From NCBI GenBank assembly GCA_937873665.1, contig CALMYW010000070.1, positions 1 through 11,601 on the forward strand: a stretch of DNA of 11,601 bases. The letters run 5' to 3'. Made by a program: the position numbers and the translations under genes. Below, piece after piece: positions 8,915 through 11,601 of this stretch (positions are counted from its first letter, which is position 1; each line of letters opens with the position of its first letter). The DNA comes from an uncultured Sphingorhabdus sp. (GTDB lineage: Bacteria > Pseudomonadota > Alphaproteobacteria > Sphingomonadales > Sphingomonadaceae). A model generated the notes under the pieces. That model was given only the letters and a program-made list of their open reading frames with translations, made no database searches and was not told the DNA's origin.

Positions 8915-9021
8915 ATTTTTATAGTGGATCGAATTATGATTGACTCGAGACTTTTGAGAATTCTGATTGTCAATTGTGACGAACAGGCTCTGAGCTTAGG
9001 GTCATTTTGGGGGCATCCTGA
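8907..9021. promoter_or_regulatory. Divergent intergenic control region between the operon and the AIPR gene
   Basis: This is the only non-coding space between the leftward operon and the rightward AIPR gene, so promoters for both should lie here. It is AT-rich compared with its surroundings. A near-perfect 10-base direct repeat is present, ATTATGATTG (8933-8942) and ATTCTGATTG (8960-8969), 27 bases apart start to start. Three perfect hexamer palindromes lie between or beside the copies: CTCGAG (8944-8949), GAATTC (8958-8963) and CAATTG (8971-8976). Leftward, TATAAA (8923-8918) and CATAAT (8938-8933) are possible -10 boxes, and TTGACA occurs at 8973-8968, but spacing is not canonical. Rightward, TTGACT (8940-8945) has only a poor -10. 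I cannot pick a promoter with confidence. No regulator gene is visible in the window. Confidence 0.35.
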
Positions 9022-11094
9022 ATGGAAGAGTACTTGGGGGCATTTCGCGATGAAGTAATTGCCCGCGCTGCAGATGTGTTTGGGGGACGAGATCGCGAAG
9101 CCGGCTTCGGTTCCGTGGCTGGACAAATGCTGGAGGAGGCGGAGGAGCTCATTGATTTCGTGCCCTGTCCGTATCGCGGATTTGGGGCGAGGAGACGAAG
9201 CCTCGGCATTGACGGATATGCATTTGACGAAGCAGACGGATCCCTGCGAATCGTCATCGCTGAGTTCGGGGGCGAAAAGCAGCCATTCACACTGACTCAA
9301 ACTATCGCAAAGGCGATCTTCTCCAAACCTGTTTCCTTCGTCGAGGAAGCGTTCGCGAGAAACGACGATCATCTCTCGGCAGATGACCATCCTGCGTCCG
9401 ACTTCTTTTCCCTCCTGCAGACGCATAAACCAAGCATCACGAGGCTGCGTTTTTACTTGGCCACCGACGGCATCCTGAGCGATCGGATACGCGACTGGCC
9501 AGAGCAAAGCGTTGACGGAATTCCAGCCGAGTTCCACATTTGGGATATTGTCCGTTTTCATGATGTACTCTCGTCGCGATCCGGGCGCGAGGCATTAACA
9601 GTCGACTTCGGCGGCCTAGTCGAAGGCGGGATTCCCTGTCTCAAGGCGAGCCTCAACCAGTCAGAGTACAGCGGCTACCTTTGCGTGCTACCCGGCGAGA
9701 CCTTGGCACGCATGTACGAGGAATACGGCAGCCGACTTCTTGAGGGGAATGTAAGAAGTTTTCTCGGCAAAGCGGTGAGGGTGAACAAGGCAATCCGGGA
9801 GACGATCCTTCGGAGCCCGGAAATGTTTTTTGCCTTTAACAACGGAATTGCCGCGACGGCCACGTCGGTTGAAACACAGGACACGCCAGGCGGTCCGAGA
9901 CTTCTTGCTGCGACGGACCTTCAGATCGTGAACGGCGGGCAGACCACGGCATCCCTTGCTCTCGCGCGCCGAAAGGATGGCGCAGACCTCAACGGGATCT
10001 TCGTACAGATGAAGCTGTCCGTTGTCGATACCGATAGGTCAGCGGACCTGATTCCCAAGATTTCTGAGTACGCGAACCGGCAGACCAAGGTCTCTGATTC
10101 CGACCTTTTCTCAAATCACGCCTTTCACCGCAAGATGGAGGAGCTGTCCAGGCGGATCAAAGCTCCACCAAGACCCGGGTCGCAGAGGCCAACAACATGG
10201 TTCTACGAGCGCGCAAAAGGTCAGTACCGCATTGAGACATCGAAGATGAGTCCCGCTGAGAAGCTTCGTTTCGAGTCCGATAATCCGAGGCGGCAGGTCA
10301 TCACGAAAACGGACCTAGCAAAGATCGAGAACTCGTGGCGGCAGTTGCCGCATGAAGTCAGCAAAGGTGCGCAGAAGAACTTCGACGTCTACAGCAAGTT
10401 CGTCGTGGAAGAGTGGCAGCGCAGGCCGCTGCAGTTCAACGACGAGTTCTTTAAGTCATCGGTGGGCCATACCATCGTGTTCCGAGAGTTGGAGCAGCTT
10501 ATTCCCGCTGAAACGGACTGGTATGACGGAGGTTACCGCGCAAACATCGTCACTTTCACGATTGCAAAGTTGGCGCAAATGATTGCTGAACAGGGCGCAG
10601 GTAACGCGTTGAATGTCCAGTCCATCTGGCGCACGCAAGCGATCTCTCCAGCGCTTTCCGCTCAGCTAAAGGTTATCGCTCGCGCAATGTATTCGGTCAT
10701 TACCTCTCCCGAACAGGGGTTGGAGAACGTCACCGAGTGGTGCAAGAAGGAGCTAGCATGGCAGCGTGCCCATCAGCAGCGAATCTCACTAATATCAGAA
10801 TTTGCTGCAGAACTAGTACCCGAGGCGGATGAATTGCAGCGCAAAGAAGATGCGATTGGGGTTGCACGCATCGATTCGGACATTGCGGCAATTACAGAAG
10901 TAATGAACTACAAGGCATCAAATTGGCGCAAATTGCGCGATTGGGGCATCCAGAGTAACGAGCTGACGCCCAAGGAGGATCAACTGTTGATGCTGGCTGG
11001 TTCAGCTGGGCGCATTCCAACTTCACGACAAGCGTTTGCGATTCTTCAGATTCGTCAACGCTTGGAATTGGCAGGATTTCAGATCGGTTTGTGA
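9022..11094 (+). CDS. AIPR-family (abortive infection phage resistance) protein
   Basis: A 690 aa cytoplasmic protein of the AIPR family (PF10592), which is linked to phage resistance and often found beside restriction-modification genes. Hallmarks are MFFAFNNGIAATATSV (N273, N274, G275), LQIVNGGQTTASLALARR (NGGQTT at 304-309), and a long block containing PKISEYANRQTKVSDSDLFS and, further on, TTWFYERAKGQY. The N-terminal 100 residues resemble the PD-(D/E)XK-like domain common in this family: IDGYAFDE around D64, then a strand ending IVIAEF. The usual (Q/E)xK is replaced by I-A-E (79-81), so the nuclease site appears degenerate. The ATG at 9022 is the first possible start, since TGA immediately precedes it; the ribosome site is weak (GGGGG about 8 bases upstream). 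The gene is transcribed away from the drm operon and towards the methyltransferase. The exact mechanism of AIPR proteins is not certain, and a direct role in this system is inferred from position only. Confidence 0.88.
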   Translation: MEEYLGAFRDEVIARAADVFGGRDREAGFGSVAGQMLEEAEELIDFVPCPYRGFGARRRSLGIDGYAFDEADGSLRIVIAEFGGEKQPFTLTQTIAKAIFSKPVSFVEEAFARNDDHLSADDHPASDFFSLLQTHKPSITRLRFYLATDGILSDRIRDWPEQSVDGIPAEFHIWDIVRFHDVLSSRSGREALTVDFGGLVEGGIPCLKASLNQSEYSGYLCVLPGETLARMYEEYGSRLLEGNVRSFLGKAVRVNKAIRETILRSPEMFFAFNNGIAATATSVETQDTPGGPRLLAATDLQIVNGGQTTASLALARRKDGADLNGIFVQMKLSVVDTDRSADLIPKISEYANRQTKVSDSDLFSNHAFHRKMEELSRRIKAPPRPGSQRPTTWFYERAKGQYRIETSKMSPAEKLRFESDNPRRQVITKTDLAKIENSWRQLPHEVSKGAQKNFDVYSKFVVEEWQRRPLQFNDEFFKSSVGHTIVFRELEQLIPAETDWYDGGYRANIVTFTIAKLAQMIAEQGAGNALNVQSIWRTQAISPALSAQLKVIARAMYSVITSPEQGLENVTEWCKKELAWQRAHQQRISLISEFAAELVPEADELQRKEDAIGVARIDSDIAAITEVMNYKASNWRKLRDWGIQSNELTPKEDQLLMLAGSAGRIPTSRQAFAILQIRQRLELAGFQIGL

Positions 11095-11464
11095 TTTTCG
11101 TGCACAGACATTGTTCCGCATCCGCTCTACAACTAGTACGCGTGAATCTTCAGGGAATCCTGTCGAGGTTTTTAGAGTCAGATCGATGTGGTTTCGGGCG
11201 GTTGCGCACTCGAGAAGTTTGGCTAGCCTACCTGACCCTAGCGCTGGCTTGATTCCTACAGTTTTGTACGCGGGGCGTAGCGCGGGACTCGGTTAAGGGC
11301 TGTGGTGCGCGCCCCCTATCGGCAAACTGCCAAGCACAACCCGCGTCATCAGTTTTTGCAATCCATCTTGCTGTGGTTCGCAGTCAAGAGGAACGTGGAA
11401 GAAAGCAGCAGCAACTTCAATATCTTGACCATGTGGCAACCTCAGACTTGAGCCGTTCTCAGTT
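11095..11464. other. 370-base convergent gap with no confident gene or terminator
   Basis: The region lies between two genes pointing at each other. I see no strong GC hairpin followed by a T-run on either strand, so terminators for the AIPR and methyltransferase genes are not evident. Only short weak stems such as CTCA-gact-TGAG (near 11445) are present. The plus-strand open frames here look like chance. The minus-strand frame at 11293-11475 is listed separately. The rest (11095-11292) holds nothing I can support; it may be decayed sequence left by the insertion or loss of a gene. Confidence 0.4.
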
Positions 11465-11475
11465 TCAGGCCACAT
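11293..11475 (-). CDS. Possible small hypothetical protein coupled to the methyltransferase
   Basis: An open frame of 60 codons from the ATG at 11475 (62 from the GTG at 11481). It overlaps the methyltransferase stop by 11 bases. The product, beginning MWPETENGSSLRLPHGQDIE, has a balanced residue mix, unlike the Arg/Ser-rich shadow frames elsewhere in the window. No domain is recognised, and no good ribosome site is seen, so it would depend on coupling to the upstream gene. It may instead be the remnant of a longer gene that once followed the methyltransferase, or chance. Confidence 0.25.
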   Translation of the reverse strand: MWPETENGSSLRLPHGQDIEVAAAFFHVPLDCEPQQDGLQKLMTRVVLGSLPIGGAHHSP

Positions 11476-11601
11476 ACCCACGTCCAGCCGCAGTGCGATT
11501 TGCTAGAAATCGGGCTGCCGTCGTCGCGATGCCGAGAGCAAGCAAAGGCGGCACAGCATTGCCAACTTGATGGTACTGCTGTGTCCGATTACCCTGGAAA
11601 A
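11465..11601 (-). CDS. Cytosine-5 DNA methyltransferase, C-terminal end (cut by right window edge)
   Basis: The last 44 residues and TGA stop of a C5-cytosine DNA methyltransferase. I translated the frame by hand: it contains NRTQQYHQVGNAVPPLLA, the highly conserved motif X that closes the AdoMet-binding fold of this family, followed by a helix (LGIATTAARFLA) and a short tail. The catalytic PCQ loop and target-recognition domain lie outside the window, so specificity cannot be judged. The enzyme would protect host DNA from the restriction system. In class 2 DISARM this role is played by DrmMII, and its presence on the same strand as the drm operon fits that, but a stand-alone or type II restriction methyltransferase is possible. 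The AIPR gene separates it from the operon, so it must have its own promoter. Family identity is very secure; the DISARM role is inference. Confidence 0.88.
   Translation of the reverse strand, partial: FQGNRTQQYHQVGNAVPPLLALGIATTAARFLANRTAAGRGYVA

Noticed and set aside
8884..9561. 225-codon open frame on the minus strand across the divergent region and the AIPR start
   Set aside because: It would cover the whole intergenic control region and run antisense to the conserved AIPR N-terminus; its product shows no family motif.
11036..11296. Plus-strand open frame of 86 codons after AIPR
   Set aside because: It begins inside the AIPR coding sequence in another frame and encodes an Arg/Ser/Phe-rich product without motifs.
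11095..11464. Rho-independent terminator or mobile-element ends in the convergent gap
   Set aside because: No stable GC stem with a T-run and no matching terminal inverted repeats or target duplication could be found by eye.

Overview
The window looks like a chromosomal phage-defence locus from a moderately high-GC bacterium. The helicase genes on the left are clearly GC-rich and the genes on the right are less so. Nothing in the window fixes the taxon; a proteobacterium is a guess from base composition and gene type. No rRNA, tRNA, CRISPR array, IS element or integrase was seen.

Layout: five tightly packed genes run leftwards (minus strand) from about 8.9 kb to the left edge. In transcription order they are: an unrecognised 336-340 aa protein; an unrecognised 557 aa protein; a 593 aa NERD-nuclease/SF1 (UvrD-like) helicase; a 1227 aa DrmA-type SF2 helicase; and the N-terminal 254 codons of DrmB, cut by the window edge. 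Consecutive genes overlap by 1-14 bases, so this is one operon. A divergent gene on the plus strand (9022-11094) encodes a 690 aa AIPR-family (abortive infection phage resistance) protein. After a 370-base gap, the C-terminal 44 residues of a cytosine-5 DNA methyltransferase enter from the right edge on the minus strand.

Interpretation: DrmA followed by DrmB is the core of DISARM. Class 2 DISARM adds a cytosine-5 methyltransferase (DrmMII) and DrmE to DrmA, DrmB and DrmC. The partial methyltransferase fits DrmMII. The two unrecognised proteins may be the N- and C-terminal parts of a split DrmE (inference). DrmC, the phospholipase D-like nuclease, would be expected just beyond the left edge. 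The locus departs from the canonical form in two ways: a NERD nuclease-helicase sits inside the operon directly before drmA, and a divergent AIPR gene lies between the methyltransferase and the rest.

Working model (inference): the methyltransferase marks self DNA. DrmA-DrmB binds and translocates on incoming unmodified DNA. The NERD-helicase, possibly with DrmC, supplies unwinding and cleavage. AIPR acts as a second, perhaps abortive, layer or as an independent system inserted into the island.
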